A stretch of 64,000 bases of DNA from Xenorhabdus innexi (GTDB lineage Bacteria > Pseudomonadota > Gammaproteobacteria > Enterobacterales > Enterobacteriaceae), in NCBI RefSeq assembly GCF_002632485.1, contig NZ_NIBU01000016.1:22016-86015 (forward strand), read 5' to 3'. Position numbers and translations under genes: made by a program. How positions within the stretch are numbered: the first letter of the stretch is position 1; the number at the start of each line of letters is the position of its first letter. A model generated the notes under the pieces. It did no database searches and was not told where the DNA came from. It saw nothing but the letters and a program-made list of their open reading frames with translations. This document shows, piece after piece, positions 8,574 through 17,294 of this stretch.

Positions 8574-10247
8574 ATGTTCAAAAGGACGGCAGTTTTTATC
8601 TTATTATCTATCTCTCTTCAGGCCAGCGCATTGCCAGAAGCACCTGATTCTGCACTATCGATAGACGAAGCCAGAAGAACCTTACAGGATAGTTCACGGG
8701 AAATAGACCAGCTTATTGAACAGCGTCGCTACCGGGGATTTATCGAACGCTCTGATAGCCTTTCATCACAAACCGCCTCTCCGGTACTGCCTGAAGCACC
8801 GGCATGTCTGGATATCAGCGGCGTTTACCTTCAGGGTATTACCCTGCTTTCTATAGCAGAAATGAATACCCTCAGTGCATTGCCGGAGCGGTGTATTACC
8901 AGCAATCACATTAATCAACTGACCACAGAGATCACTAAGCTCTATATTGCCAAAGGCTACATTACCGCCCGGGTACAATTCATTCCCCCTGATTATAATA
9001 GGGAATTAGGACTCAGCATTGTTGAAGGTTTCGTCGAAGCCATTGAAGGCGGTGATCGCTGGGTTAACAGCCGGATGCTGTTCCCGGGGCTGAACAATCA
9101 GCCATTGAACCTGAATCAACTGGATCAAGGACTGGATCAGTCAAATCGTCTGCAATCGAATAAAACAACCCTCGATATTCTGCCCGGTACAGTCAGTGGC
9201 GGGTCTATTATCCGGTTGTATAATCAGCATTCCACTCCGTGGCGTATCACTGCGCTCACTGATAACTACGGGCAAAAAAGTACCGGAAAATGGATAAGCA
9301 GGCTGAATACCAGCTTCGACAGCCCACTCGGGCTGTCAGATTTTGTCAGCGTCAGTGGCGTCAGCACCATCGATAAACCCAGTACCCAATATAATCGGGC
9401 GGCGACACTGTTTTATTCATTGCCTTATGGTGCCGTAACTTTCAGCGGTTTCACCAGTTATTCCCAATATAAAAGCCAGCTCAAACTGCCGATCAGCTCC
9501 CTCAAACTGAGCGGAAAATCTCAGCAATCGGGTCTGCGTATGGATTGGGTATTCCACCGCAATCAGTCCCAGATTTCGACAGTAAGCAGCCAATTTATTT
9601 ACAAAAACTCCAGCAGCTACTTCAATGAGCAAAAATCCCGCTTCGGCAACCAGACATTAACCGTATTTTCACTGGGAATAAGCCATTTACAAATTATTCC
9701 GAATGGCCTGATCACTTTTGACACCGGAATTGAACAGGGAACACCGTGGCTTAGCGAACAAACTTCCATCAACAGCCTGAATACACGCTTTACCAAAGGA
9801 AGGTTGTCGGTAAATTTACAGCAAAACTTCAGGCTGTTTACTGTTCCATATCGTCTTAACAGCCAGTTTTATACCCAATACAGCCCGAACGGGCTCCCCG
9901 GCGTTGAGTGGCTCAATATTACCGATCGTAATGCAGTGCGGGGATTCAGCAAAAATACCCTCTCGGCAGATAACGGCTGGTATCTGAGAAACACCTTATC
10001 TTACGCACTACCTTTACCTGAAAGTTCACTGACTTTTCGCGTCGGAGCCGATGTCGGTCAGGTTAAAAGCCACAACCGACAGGAATCATCATGGAGAAGT
10101 AACGCAGGGTTCAGTGTTGGGGCAGCCTTACGCTACCAACATTTTCTGGCGGATATTGAGGTGAACCGCGGCAAAACATTATCTCATCAGGACAGGGGTA
10201 AACATGAGCCTGTACAACTGTTAACCCGCTTTTCTTATTTATTTTAA
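8574..10247 (+). CDS. TpsB outer-membrane transporter of the haemolysin (ShlB/HpmB/PhlB family)
   Basis: 557 residues from the ATG at 8574; an in-frame TTG at 8562 would add four residues but has no better ribosome site. A signal peptide is visible (MFKRTAVFILLSISLQASA). Then come a short linker helix, two POTRA-like domains (PACLDISGVYLQGITLL; YIAKGYITARVQFIPP) and a 16-strand beta-barrel region ending in phenylalanine (LLTRFSYLF), as for outer-membrane proteins. The conserved VRGF loop motif that FhaC/ShlB proteins insert into the pore is present near residue 455. This protein exports and, in ShlB-type systems, activates its partner encoded by the next gene. Names in relatives are phlB or xhlB; I leave the symbol open. 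Confidence 0.93.
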   Translation: MFKRTAVFILLSISLQASALPEAPDSALSIDEARRTLQDSSREIDQLIEQRRYRGFIERSDSLSSQTASPVLPEAPACLDISGVYLQGITLLSIAEMNTLSALPERCITSNHINQLTTEITKLYIAKGYITARVQFIPPDYNRELGLSIVEGFVEAIEGGDRWVNSRMLFPGLNNQPLNLNQLDQGLDQSNRLQSNKTTLDILPGTVSGGSIIRLYNQHSTPWRITALTDNYGQKSTGKWISRLNTSFDSPLGLSDFVSVSGVSTIDKPSTQYNRAATLFYSLPYGAVTFSGFTSYSQYKSQLKLPISSLKLSGKSQQSGLRMDWVFHRNQSQISTVSSQFIYKNSSSYFNEQKSRFGNQTLTVFSLGISHLQIIPNGLITFDTGIEQGTPWLSEQTSINSLNTRFTKGRLSVNLQQNFRLFTVPYRLNSQFYTQYSPNGLPGVEWLNITDRNAVRGFSKNTLSADNGWYLRNTLSYALPLPESSLTFRVGADVGQVKSHNRQESSWRSNAGFSVGAALRYQHFLADIEVNRGKTLSHQDRGKHEPVQLLTRFSYLF

Positions 10248-10274
10248 CTAATTAAATAATAACTATTTTTAACC

Positions 10275-10311
10275 GCAGCTAATCAGGGAGATCTTCTCCC
10301 CGGGACGCTGC
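10275..10311 (+). terminator. Hairpin between tpsB and tpsA (possible attenuator)
   Basis: In the 100-base gap, GGGAGA (10286-10291) pairs with TCTCCC (10295-10300), and outer GCAGC (10275-10279) can pair with GCTGC (10307-10311). There is no T run, so this is not a classical terminator. It may set the ratio of transporter to secreted protein or protect the tpsA message from degradation. Function is inference. Confidence 0.35.
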
Positions 10312-10347
10312 ACATTCACACGACAAAAAGTAAACAGAGGTAATAGT

Positions 10348-13300
10348 ATGAAAAGAAAAAAATTCAGATTATCTTCTACGGGTAAACTTGCAGCATCCAT
10401 GACGATTATTCTGGCCACCTGTTCAACCAGTTTTGCCGCTGGCATTACGCCCGGAGGTGATGCTGCTCACCGGCCGGATGTCTCCATTGCGGAAACCGGT
10501 GCCACAGTGATCAATATTGTGGCTCCATCCGATTCAGGACTATCACATAACCAGTATCAGGATTTTAACGTCAACCAAATGGGGGCAGTGTTAAATAACT
10601 CACTGGTTAATGGGCAGTCCGAATTAGCAGGACAATTATCGGCTAATAGTCATCTGAACGGGCAGGCTGCCAGCGTCATTCTGAATGAAGTGATCAGCCG
10701 TAACCCTTCATTATTACTCGGTCAGCAGGAAGTTTTCGGCATGGCTGCCGACTACATACTGGCAAACCCCAACGGGATCACCTGTAATGGCTGCGGCTTT
10801 ATCAACACCAATCAGGCTTCACTGGTTGTTGGCAATCCGCTGGTTGAGAATGGCATCCTGCAAGGGTTCAATAACTTCAATAATAAAAATGCGCTGAGTA
10901 TCAGAAATGCCGGTCTGACTCACAATGATGTCCTGAATCTTATCGCTCCCAGACTCGATATCAGAGGAAATGTTGTCACCACAAAAACGCTCAATATCAC
11001 AAGCGGAAATAACCAGATTGCAGCGGACGGCAGAATTCTGAATTCGAAACAAGCAGGTATTGGAGAACTCGACAGCATCTACCTCGGCAGTATGCAGGCC
11101 GGGCGTATTCGCCTGCTGAATACCGCAGAAGGCAGTGGCGTCAATCTACAGAACAAAATAACAGCCGCTGATGACATGTATATTGATTCTCATGGTGATG
11201 TGAAATTACAGGCAGCAAATCTGCAAGGTGGAGATATTACTCTGCAAGGCAAAAATATTTTGTCTCAGGGGCGGCTAAGCCAATCTACAGAACAAAAAAC
11301 CGGAGAAGGCAATCACCAGAGTAATTTTAGCGGTGTTCATACCTCTCAGGAACAAAATAATGAATCCATAGCCCGTACTCAGCTTGCCGGTAAAAATATC
11401 ACGCTGGTTGCCCGCAAAGATAATCAGATCATGGCGACGGATATCAAAGGAGATAACATCAAACTGACCGGAGCTAACCTGAAACTGGATGGTCAGCAGC
11501 TTCATCAGGTTGAGCGCAATGTTAACAACCAATGGGAATTCCTCTGGCAGCATGATGCCACCAAGGAAAGTGAAAAGTATCAATATGAAGGCAGCACTCT
11601 TGATGCGCAGGGAAATATTCATCTGACAGCTAACGAAGGCAATGCAGAAATATCGGGGAGTAACTTAACTGCCGGTAACCAAATTTCCGTCTCTGCTAAG
11701 CAGGATGTCAAACTGGCGGGTCTGGTTGAGTCAGAAAAGACACTCGAAAAAGTCTACAAAAAGAACGATGGTGCCGGATTGCAAACCGGCAACTGGACAA
11801 CAAGTAACACAACCCAGAGAATGGTGAGCAACGAACTGAAGGCCGGTGGTGATCTGGGGATCAACGCAGGTAGTAATGCTGAAATTACCGGTTCGAAAGT
11901 ACATTCAGGTAAAAACATGATTATTTCAGCCGGACAACAGACAAAAGTGACTGTGCAGTCTCTCGTTGATGATCAGGTGAATGAGAAAAATAAGCGTAAG
12001 TGGGGTGGTCTCGCCGGTGGCAGCAATAAAGACAGCCTTGATAAAGTGGAAACACATCATGCCTCTGATATCAGTGCAGACGGGCATTTACTGCTGAGCG
12101 GAATAGAGGGTGTCACCATTACCGGCAGTAAAGTAAAAGCAAAACAGGGTGCCTATGTTGACGCTAATAACGGTGACTTAATCATCGATAACGCCGTCAG
12201 TAATACTTATAAGAAAGTGGATGAAAGAAAAGGCACCATCTTCAACATCACCAAAAACTCCAGTCAGGAACAAACAAACCAGCAAACCAGCTCCGGCAGC
12301 CAGCTAATCTCTGATGCTGATCTGAAATTACTCAGTGATAAAGATATCAATGTCATTGGTAGTCTGGCAAAAAGTGCCGGTGAGCTGAATATCGATACTT
12401 CGGGCAATATCAATGTGCTTTCTTATGGTGAGCAAAATGAACATCAGCAGGAAAGAAGCAATCTTGACTGGCAGTATTACGCTCATGAAACGAAAGATAA
12501 GCAGTATCGCGCCGGTGCAGGTTTTGAGCATACTCTTGATCACCAGAAAACTCACACAACTACCCAGCAACAGGCTGAGTTAAACGGCAGCACGATTACG
12601 GTGAACTCCGGTAAAAATGTCACGATTGCGGGTGGTAAAGTCATCACAACGCAGGGAGATGCCAGAATTACAGGCAACAACATTGCTCTGACAGCCGTAG
12701 AAAACCGCACAACCTCTGATAATTCTCAGGAGAAAGTACATGGCGGTGTTTTCGCTACCGGGGGTATGGACAGATTCGGTGGTGGTGCTGAAGGCGGTTA
12801 CTCTGACAATGGCCGTTCGCAGAATCGAACCACCGCAGTGGTCACTGAGACTCAGATCAATGGCAATCTTGAACTGAATGCTCAGGGTGAACTGAAACAA
12901 CAAGGCACTCAATATCAGGTTCAGGGCACTTATCAGGCGAATGCGGGCAGTATCCGAAATGTCGCAACAGCCAATACCGAATCTGACTCCACCAGACACT
13001 TGCAGGTCGGAGGTGAAATCAGTGGTTCAGCCGATTACAGCGCAGCAAGTCGCCCGATGGAAAAAACCGCTAAAGCAGCAGCAGACGGAAAACTGGATAC
13101 TTCCATTGCAAAAACCGGATTACCGAATGCCGGGCTTGAACTGGAAATGAATGGCAAAAGCAATTACTCCGCCAACCATCAGTCAAACGCTGTCGTCACT
13201 ACCGTTAAAGCAGGCGACATCAGGGTGAATACCAATGGTGACCTTTACGATCAGGGAACAAAATATCAGGCAAATAAAGGTAATGCGTCCCTGAATGTCG

Positions 13301-14754
13301 GCAGCCATACCAGTGAAGCCGCCTACAATCAGCAGAACAGCAGCTCATCTAATACCGTTGGTGATGCCCGTATGCGCATTTACACCAGCACAGGCAGTGA
13401 TCTTTCTGTCAATGGCAAAGGCAGTGGCAGCTATCAGGCAGAATCCACCAACAACAGAAACGCTGTTACCAGTGAAATCAATGCACAAAATGGCGTTAAC
13501 GTTCAAGTCACCAGAAACGCCCGTTATCAGGGAACATCCATGAACGGCGGCAATGGTCAGACAAACGTTAACTCTGGCGGAAATATTCAGTTCGAGCAGG
13601 CCACCAGCCATGAGGAAAAAAACAGCACTGGCTATAACGGCGAACTTTCACTGACTGTAGGCACCAACCCGGATGGCAAGAACTTCAGTGGTAGTGCGGG
13701 TGCTGGCTATAACACCAACCAGCAGAATAGAAACATCGCTCACACCGGCACAATTACAGGCGGACAGAATGTCAGCCTGAATGCTGAAAATAACCTGACT
13801 CTGCAAGGTACAAACGTTTCTGGCAAGCAGGTCGATCTGACCGCACAACGGGGCAGGATCGAACTGGCCTCTGCTCAGGATGCGGTCAATAACAGTGGCT
13901 GGAACTTTGGCGCTAAAGGTAAAGGAGGGATATCCAGCAAAGTCCGTAATAATGAAGGCGGTGATGGTGGCACAGATAACGGAGAAGCCGGTAACAGCAT
14001 CATTGACAACAAATACAATGTCGGTGGAGAAGTAAAATTCGGCGTCGAACGTCTGAACAGAGTGACTTACCATAACAATCAGGTTGCTGGCGGTAACGTC
14101 ACATTAACCAGTGCACGGGATACCTCACTTCAGGGCACCAACATCAACGCGGATCAGGTGACAGGCAATATAGGTGGCAATCTCAACGTTGAAAGCCGGA
14201 AAAACAAAACCGACAGCCTGAATATCGGTCTGGATACAGGATTAGGATTTAGCAGAACAGTCAAAGGTGATAATGACCATAAAACGACATTGCCGATTGC
14301 TGACAGTAACTCTGCGGAAAATACAGCAGAAATCGCTGCAACCGGAACTCCGAGCCTGACAGATCGTCTGACCGCTGCTTTTAAAGATTACAACGGAAAA
14401 CTCAAGAGCAATTACGACACGCTTGAGCAGGAAAGCGTTGGTGAGCAATCAACCCTGAACGGCACGAACGGCGTTAATCTGAATGTTGCGGGCAGAACCC
14501 ACCTGACCGGCAGCCGGATTGACAGTTCTCAGGGGCAGGTAGCTGTGAATACTCAGCAAATCGGACATCAGGCCGTAACAGGCTACGACAGAGGCAGAAA
14601 TATGGGTGTTAACTTACCGGACTCCATTGCAGACCTCACAGGAGCAGTCCAGAAAGATATCTTTTCCGGTAAAATTCCTTTTGTGAAAAATGAAAACCAC
14701 AATACAGAAACTCCTGCCATGCAGAGTGGAATTAAAGGGTATCAGTTGGATTAA
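10348..14754 (+). CDS. Secreted haemolysin/haemagglutinin TpsA (HpmA/ShlA/PhlA family)
   Basis: 1468 residues. A signal peptide ends near residue 31 (ILATCSTSFAAG). The TPS secretion domain spans about 35-275 and carries the NPNG motif at 140-143, followed by the two cysteines C146 and C149 (ITCNGC) that are typical of the HpmA/ShlA haemolysin branch. The rest is a long beta-helix of filamentous-haemagglutinin repeats (many N-G, G-K-N-I, T-L-x-G motifs). HpmA and ShlA are about 1580-1610 residues; this is shorter, near the size known for the Photorhabdus and Xenorhabdus haemolysins. AGAGG precedes the ATG. It is translated from the same operon as tpsB, which exports and activates it. Cytolytic activity is inferred from the family. 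Confidence 0.92.
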   Translation: MKRKKFRLSSTGKLAASMTIILATCSTSFAAGITPGGDAAHRPDVSIAETGATVINIVAPSDSGLSHNQYQDFNVNQMGAVLNNSLVNGQSELAGQLSANSHLNGQAASVILNEVISRNPSLLLGQQEVFGMAADYILANPNGITCNGCGFINTNQASLVVGNPLVENGILQGFNNFNNKNALSIRNAGLTHNDVLNLIAPRLDIRGNVVTTKTLNITSGNNQIAADGRILNSKQAGIGELDSIYLGSMQAGRIRLLNTAEGSGVNLQNKITAADDMYIDSHGDVKLQAANLQGGDITLQGKNILSQGRLSQSTEQKTGEGNHQSNFSGVHTSQEQNNESIARTQLAGKNITLVARKDNQIMATDIKGDNIKLTGANLKLDGQQLHQVERNVNNQWEFLWQHDATKESEKYQYEGSTLDAQGNIHLTANEGNAEISGSNLTAGNQISVSAKQDVKLAGLVESEKTLEKVYKKNDGAGLQTGNWTTSNTTQRMVSNELKAGGDLGINAGSNAEITGSKVHSGKNMIISAGQQTKVTVQSLVDDQVNEKNKRKWGGLAGGSNKDSLDKVETHHASDISADGHLLLSGIEGVTITGSKVKAKQGAYVDANNGDLIIDNAVSNTYKKVDERKGTIFNITKNSSQEQTNQQTSSGSQLISDADLKLLSDKDINVIGSLAKSAGELNIDTSGNINVLSYGEQNEHQQERSNLDWQYYAHETKDKQYRAGAGFEHTLDHQKTHTTTQQQAELNGSTITVNSGKNVTIAGGKVITTQGDARITGNNIALTAVENRTTSDNSQEKVHGGVFATGGMDRFGGGAEGGYSDNGRSQNRTTAVVTETQINGNLELNAQGELKQQGTQYQVQGTYQANAGSIRNVATANTESDSTRHLQVGGEISGSADYSAASRPMEKTAKAAADGKLDTSIAKTGLPNAGLELEMNGKSNYSANHQSNAVVTTVKAGDIRVNTNGDLYDQGTKYQANKGNASLNVGSHTSEAAYNQQNSSSSNTVGDARMRIYTSTGSDLSVNGKGSGSYQAESTNNRNAVTSEINAQNGVNVQVTRNARYQGTSMNGGNGQTNVNSGGNIQFEQATSHEEKNSTGYNGELSLTVGTNPDGKNFSGSAGAGYNTNQQNRNIAHTGTITGGQNVSLNAENNLTLQGTNVSGKQVDLTAQRGRIELASAQDAVNNSGWNFGAKGKGGISSKVRNNEGGDGGTDNGEAGNSIIDNKYNVGGEVKFGVERLNRVTYHNNQVAGGNVTLTSARDTSLQGTNINADQVTGNIGGNLNVESRKNKTDSLNIGLDTGLGFSRTVKGDNDHKTTLPIADSNSAENTAEIAATGTPSLTDRLTAAFKDYNGKLKSNYDTLEQESVGEQSTLNGTNGVNLNVAGRTHLTGSRIDSSQGQVAVNTQQIGHQAVTGYDRGRNMGVNLPDSIADLTGAVQKDIFSGKIPFVKNENHNTETPAMQSGIKGYQLD

Positions 14755-14793
14755 TTGACCACACCCTGAATCATATTCATCAGTCTTAACACA

Positions 14794-14825
14794 AACGGTA
14801 GCCTTCATATGGCTACCGTTATTCT
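14794..14825 (+). terminator. Terminator of the haemolysin operon
   Basis: A 10-bp perfect stem (AACGGTAGCC at 14794-14803 with GGCTACCGTT at 14811-14820) with a 7-base loop lies 40 bases after the tpsA stop and just before the convergent toxin gene. The T run is short (ATTCT). Confidence 0.7.
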
Positions 14826-14836
14826 GAGTCATAGTC

Positions 14837-15118
14837 TTATAGGCTATCGGCGAGTTTATAAACCTCGTCATCAGCGCGTTTACCAACAGCAATCACAAGC
14901 AGCAGTAACTTTTCATCAATGACTTCATAAACCAAACGATATCCTGATGACTTAAGTTTGATCTTGTATCTGTTGGTACGTCCACTCAGTCGAGATGCCG
15001 GAACATGAGGATTTTTCAAACGTTCAGCCAGCTTCTTTTTAAGCAGCTCCCGTATTGTATGCCCCAAACTCCGCCACTCTTTAAGCGCCCGTTTCTCAAA
15101 TTCAAGTTTATAAGTCAT
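14837..15118 (-). CDS. RelE/StbE-type toxin (mRNA interferase)
   Basis: 93 residues from the ATG at 15118 (MTYKLEFEKRALKEWRSLG); the four extra residues possible from 15130 are not needed. The sequence is a close match to the RelE/StbE pattern: KEWRSLGHTIRELLKKKL, then NPHVPASRLSGRTNRYKIKL, GYRLVYEV and GKRADDEVY. The basic residues and the GYRLVYEV strand form the ribosome-dependent RNase fold of RelE toxins. It overlaps the antitoxin stop by 11 bases, the usual antitoxin-first coupled arrangement. It sits just after the haemolysin gene, convergent with it. Confidence 0.92.
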   Translation of the reverse strand: MTYKLEFEKRALKEWRSLGHTIRELLKKKLAERLKNPHVPASRLSGRTNRYKIKLKSSGYRLVYEVIDEKLLLLVIAVGKRADDEVYKLADSL

Positions 15119-15359
15119 CGAGGCTGACACTCACAAATTCAGGATCTTCTAGTCGCTCATCTGCAATACGATTGAGTTCAGCATCTTCTGCCAATTCCCG
15201 ATAATAAGCATATAACTCTGGTGGAACGCAGTAAAATGCTGGCTCATTACGATTCAAGATAGCAACTGCGCCCCCTTCTCCTTCTGCAATCGTTCCCATT
15301 GGATTGCGTTTTAAATCAGTAATACTGGCTGCAATTGTTGTTAATATTTTATAAGCCAT
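15108..15359 (-). CDS. StbD/Phd-YefM-type antitoxin
   Basis: 83 residues. The start MAYKILTTIAASITDLKRNP, the middle GGAVAILNRNEPAFYCVP and the acidic C-terminus (LEDPEFVSVSLDDL) match the StbD group of the Phd/YefM superfamily: an N-terminal DNA-binding domain that represses the operon and a C-terminal tail that wraps and blocks the toxin. First gene of the two-gene unit, overlapping the toxin. Autoregulation from the promoter at about 15,360-15,420 is expected from the family and was not seen as a specific operator. Confidence 0.92.
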   Translation of the reverse strand: MAYKILTTIAASITDLKRNPMGTIAEGEGGAVAILNRNEPAFYCVPPELYAYYRELAEDAELNRIADERLEDPEFVSVSLDDL

Positions 15360-15636
15360 ATTAGTCTCCAGAAAGCGATGATGTTTTTATAGAATCTTTA
15401 AAAGAATTATATTAGCACCTTTAAAAGCACTAATAAAAGATTCTTAATAACTTCATTCCGATTACCTGTGAAGATAATCAATGTCGCTTGTCGGTAAACA
15501 GCCTGTAATCCACTTTCGAGCTATAGTAAGGTTAGGAGCATTGATGTTCGCAACACTGACTTGGAGATAAAATGACAACCGTTTTTATCGCTGAATCTAT
15601 CGCAATCAAAAATACGATAAAAATTAAGAGGATGTA

Positions 15637-16608
15637 ATGCCAAGTGATTTAAAAAAAGGGCAGCATATCAATAAGGAAACGATTAATACGCCATTACAAA
15701 AGGGGCTGGATGGTGGCAAAAAAGCACTTTCAGTGACGATCCGTATTGGCAATTATATACGTCATATCCCATTTATTGCTCACCTGATCCGGGCTGCACA
15801 GCGTTTCAACGACCGAATGGGAAGCCAGTTTGGTGCTGCCATCACTTACTTCTCCTTTCTGTCACTGATCCCGATCCTGATGCTTTCTTTTGCTATGGCC
15901 GGTTTTGTGCTGGCTTCCAATCCTGATTTGCTGACAAGGCTGATCAATGGAATTGCTAATAGCATCAATGATCCATCACTGGCAAACACACTGAAAAACA
16001 GTGTTGATACCGCCATAAAACAAAGGACAACAGTCGGGTTAACAGGTCTGGCAATTGCGCTTTATTCCGGCGTGAACTGGGTCGGCAACCTGCGTGAGGC
16101 AATTCGCGCCCAGTCCCGCGATATTTGGGAGCGCACTCACGAAGATAAGGAAAAAATCTATTTTCAGTATATCCGCGACGTTTTCTCCCTGTTCGGCCTG
16201 CTATTCGCATTAGTTATCACACTTTCCCTGAATTCCATTGCCGGTTCTGCTCAGGCAAGCATCGTCCATGCCCTTGGTTTAGAAGATATCGAATGGCTGC
16301 GCCCAGCCTGGACATCCATTGGCATGTTCATTTCCATTTCTGCCAATTATCTGTTATTCCTATGGATATTATGGATATTGCCCCGTCATCAGCCTGAACG
16401 GAAAGCCCTGTTTCAGGGAACCCTGATGGCAGCTATCGGATTTGAAGTTATTAAATCCATTATGACAATGATGCTGCCACGCCTTGCCAGCTCACCTTCA
16501 GGGGCTGCCTTCGGTTCAGTGATTGGCCTGATGGCATTTTTCTATTTCTTTGCCCGACTGACCCTATTCTGTGCTGCGTGGATAGCCACCGCAGAGAAAA
16601 AAGAGTGA
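15637..16608 (+). CDS. yhjD: Inner-membrane protein YhjD (YihY/BrkB family)
   Basis: 323 residues, close to E. coli YhjD throughout: GSQFGAAITYFSFLSLIPIL, GVNWVGNLREAIRAQSRDIW, SIAGSAQASIVHAL, and the C-terminal SPSGAAFGSVIGLMAFFYFF. About six transmembrane segments are visible, with an N-terminal cytoplasmic stretch of around 60 residues. The BrkB/YihY family was once called RNase BN; that enzymatic label is not supported. In E. coli a yhjD change suppresses lipid A precursor defects, which suggested a lipid transport role, but the function is not settled. GAGG lies 6 bases before the ATG. It marks the start of conserved yhj-dpp gene order. Confidence 0.93.
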   Translation: MPSDLKKGQHINKETINTPLQKGLDGGKKALSVTIRIGNYIRHIPFIAHLIRAAQRFNDRMGSQFGAAITYFSFLSLIPILMLSFAMAGFVLASNPDLLTRLINGIANSINDPSLANTLKNSVDTAIKQRTTVGLTGLAIALYSGVNWVGNLREAIRAQSRDIWERTHEDKEKIYFQYIRDVFSLFGLLFALVITLSLNSIAGSAQASIVHALGLEDIEWLRPAWTSIGMFISISANYLLFLWILWILPRHQPERKALFQGTLMAAIGFEVIKSIMTMMLPRLASSPSGAAFGSVIGLMAFFYFFARLTLFCAAWIATAEKKE

Positions 16609-16663
16609 CAAACCGAGACAGCTTCATCAGAAGCATTCTATAAAAAACTAAAAGGAGTCATCT

Positions 16664-16870
16664 ATGCCATTTGTGAACATCAAAATCACCCGTGAAGGGG
16701 CTACAGCTGAACAGAAGAAACAATTAATTGAAGGCGCAACCCAGTTGCTGGTGGATGTACTTGGCAAAAATCCGGCCACCACCTTTGTTATCATTGATGA
16801 AGTGGAAACGGATAATTGGGGAATTGGTGGCAATAGCGTGACAGAAGTACGAGCTGCTGCGAAGAAATAA
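16664..16870 (+). CDS. 4-oxalocrotonate tautomerase family protein
   Basis: 68 residues, the standard length for the small 4-OT subunit. The catalytic proline follows the initiator methionine (MPFVNIKI), and the rest (REGATAEQKKQLIEGATQLL, FVIIDEVETDNWGIGG) is typical. The family catalyses proton transfer in enol-keto substrates as hexamers of this short chain; the physiological substrate here is unknown. A strong AAAGGAG site precedes the ATG. Monocistronic with its own terminator at 16,900. Confidence 0.92.
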   Translation: MPFVNIKITREGATAEQKKQLIEGATQLLVDVLGKNPATTFVIIDEVETDNWGIGGNSVTEVRAAAKK

Positions 16871-16899
16871 GATATTTTCCAAATATGAAATAAACGATT

Positions 16900-16922
16900 A
16901 GGGCGAATATCTCGCCCTTTTT
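16900..16922 (+). terminator. Rho-independent terminator of the tautomerase gene
   Basis: GGGCGA (16901-16906) pairs with TCGCCC (16912-16917) around a 5-base loop and is followed by TTTTT. Confidence 0.85.
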
Positions 16923-16934
16923 GATCTTTTTATT

Positions 16935-17248
16935 TTAAGGCCCTGTTGCCGGTTCAGGTATTAAAATTCCACGTTGTACTACCGGTCTGGTTGCAATTCT
17001 TTCATGCCACTCACTTAGATTTTTATACTAAACAAAGAAGGATTGCCGCAGACTCAAAAATAGTCGTATTTGTTTCGCTGTCAAATATAACAGGAATGCG
17101 CCCATGCGGATTAAGCCGTAAGAATTCCGGTAATAAATTCTCACCTTTATCAATCTGCACATGGTTTAATACATATGGAACCAAGCTCTTCCAACGCAAT
17201 TGTTATTTTAAATCCGTTAGGAGAGCTGTCAGTATAAAGGTTAATCAT
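16935..17248 (-). pseudogene. Remnant of a glutathione S-transferase gene
   Basis: Reading the minus strand from the ATG at 17248 (with AAAGGA just upstream) gives MINLYTDSSPNGFKITIALEELG and then a stop. A shift of frame continues with HVQIDKGENLLPEF, LNPHGRIPVIFDSE and FESAAILL, the thioredoxin-like N-domain of a YfcG/YghU-type GST. A second stop follows near 17,030, and another shift gives WHERIATRPVVQRG and a stop at 16,935, which is the very C-terminal end of such proteins. So there are two frame breaks and an internal deletion that removed most of the helical C-domain. The intact parent would be about 200 residues. The gene is dead; the recognisable pieces suggest fairly recent decay. 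Confidence 0.85.
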
Positions 17249-17294
17249 AGAATTTTCCTTTATGGGTTAAATATTACGCATTGAATATTAAGTA

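Noticed and set aside
8534..8650. Short leader-peptide-like frame before tpsB
   Set aside because: It has a plausible ATG after AAAGG but no regulatory amino-acid run, and it overlaps tpsB; most likely chance.
12580..14073. Minus-strand frames opposite tpsA
   Set aside because: Shadows of the repetitive haemolysin coding sequence.
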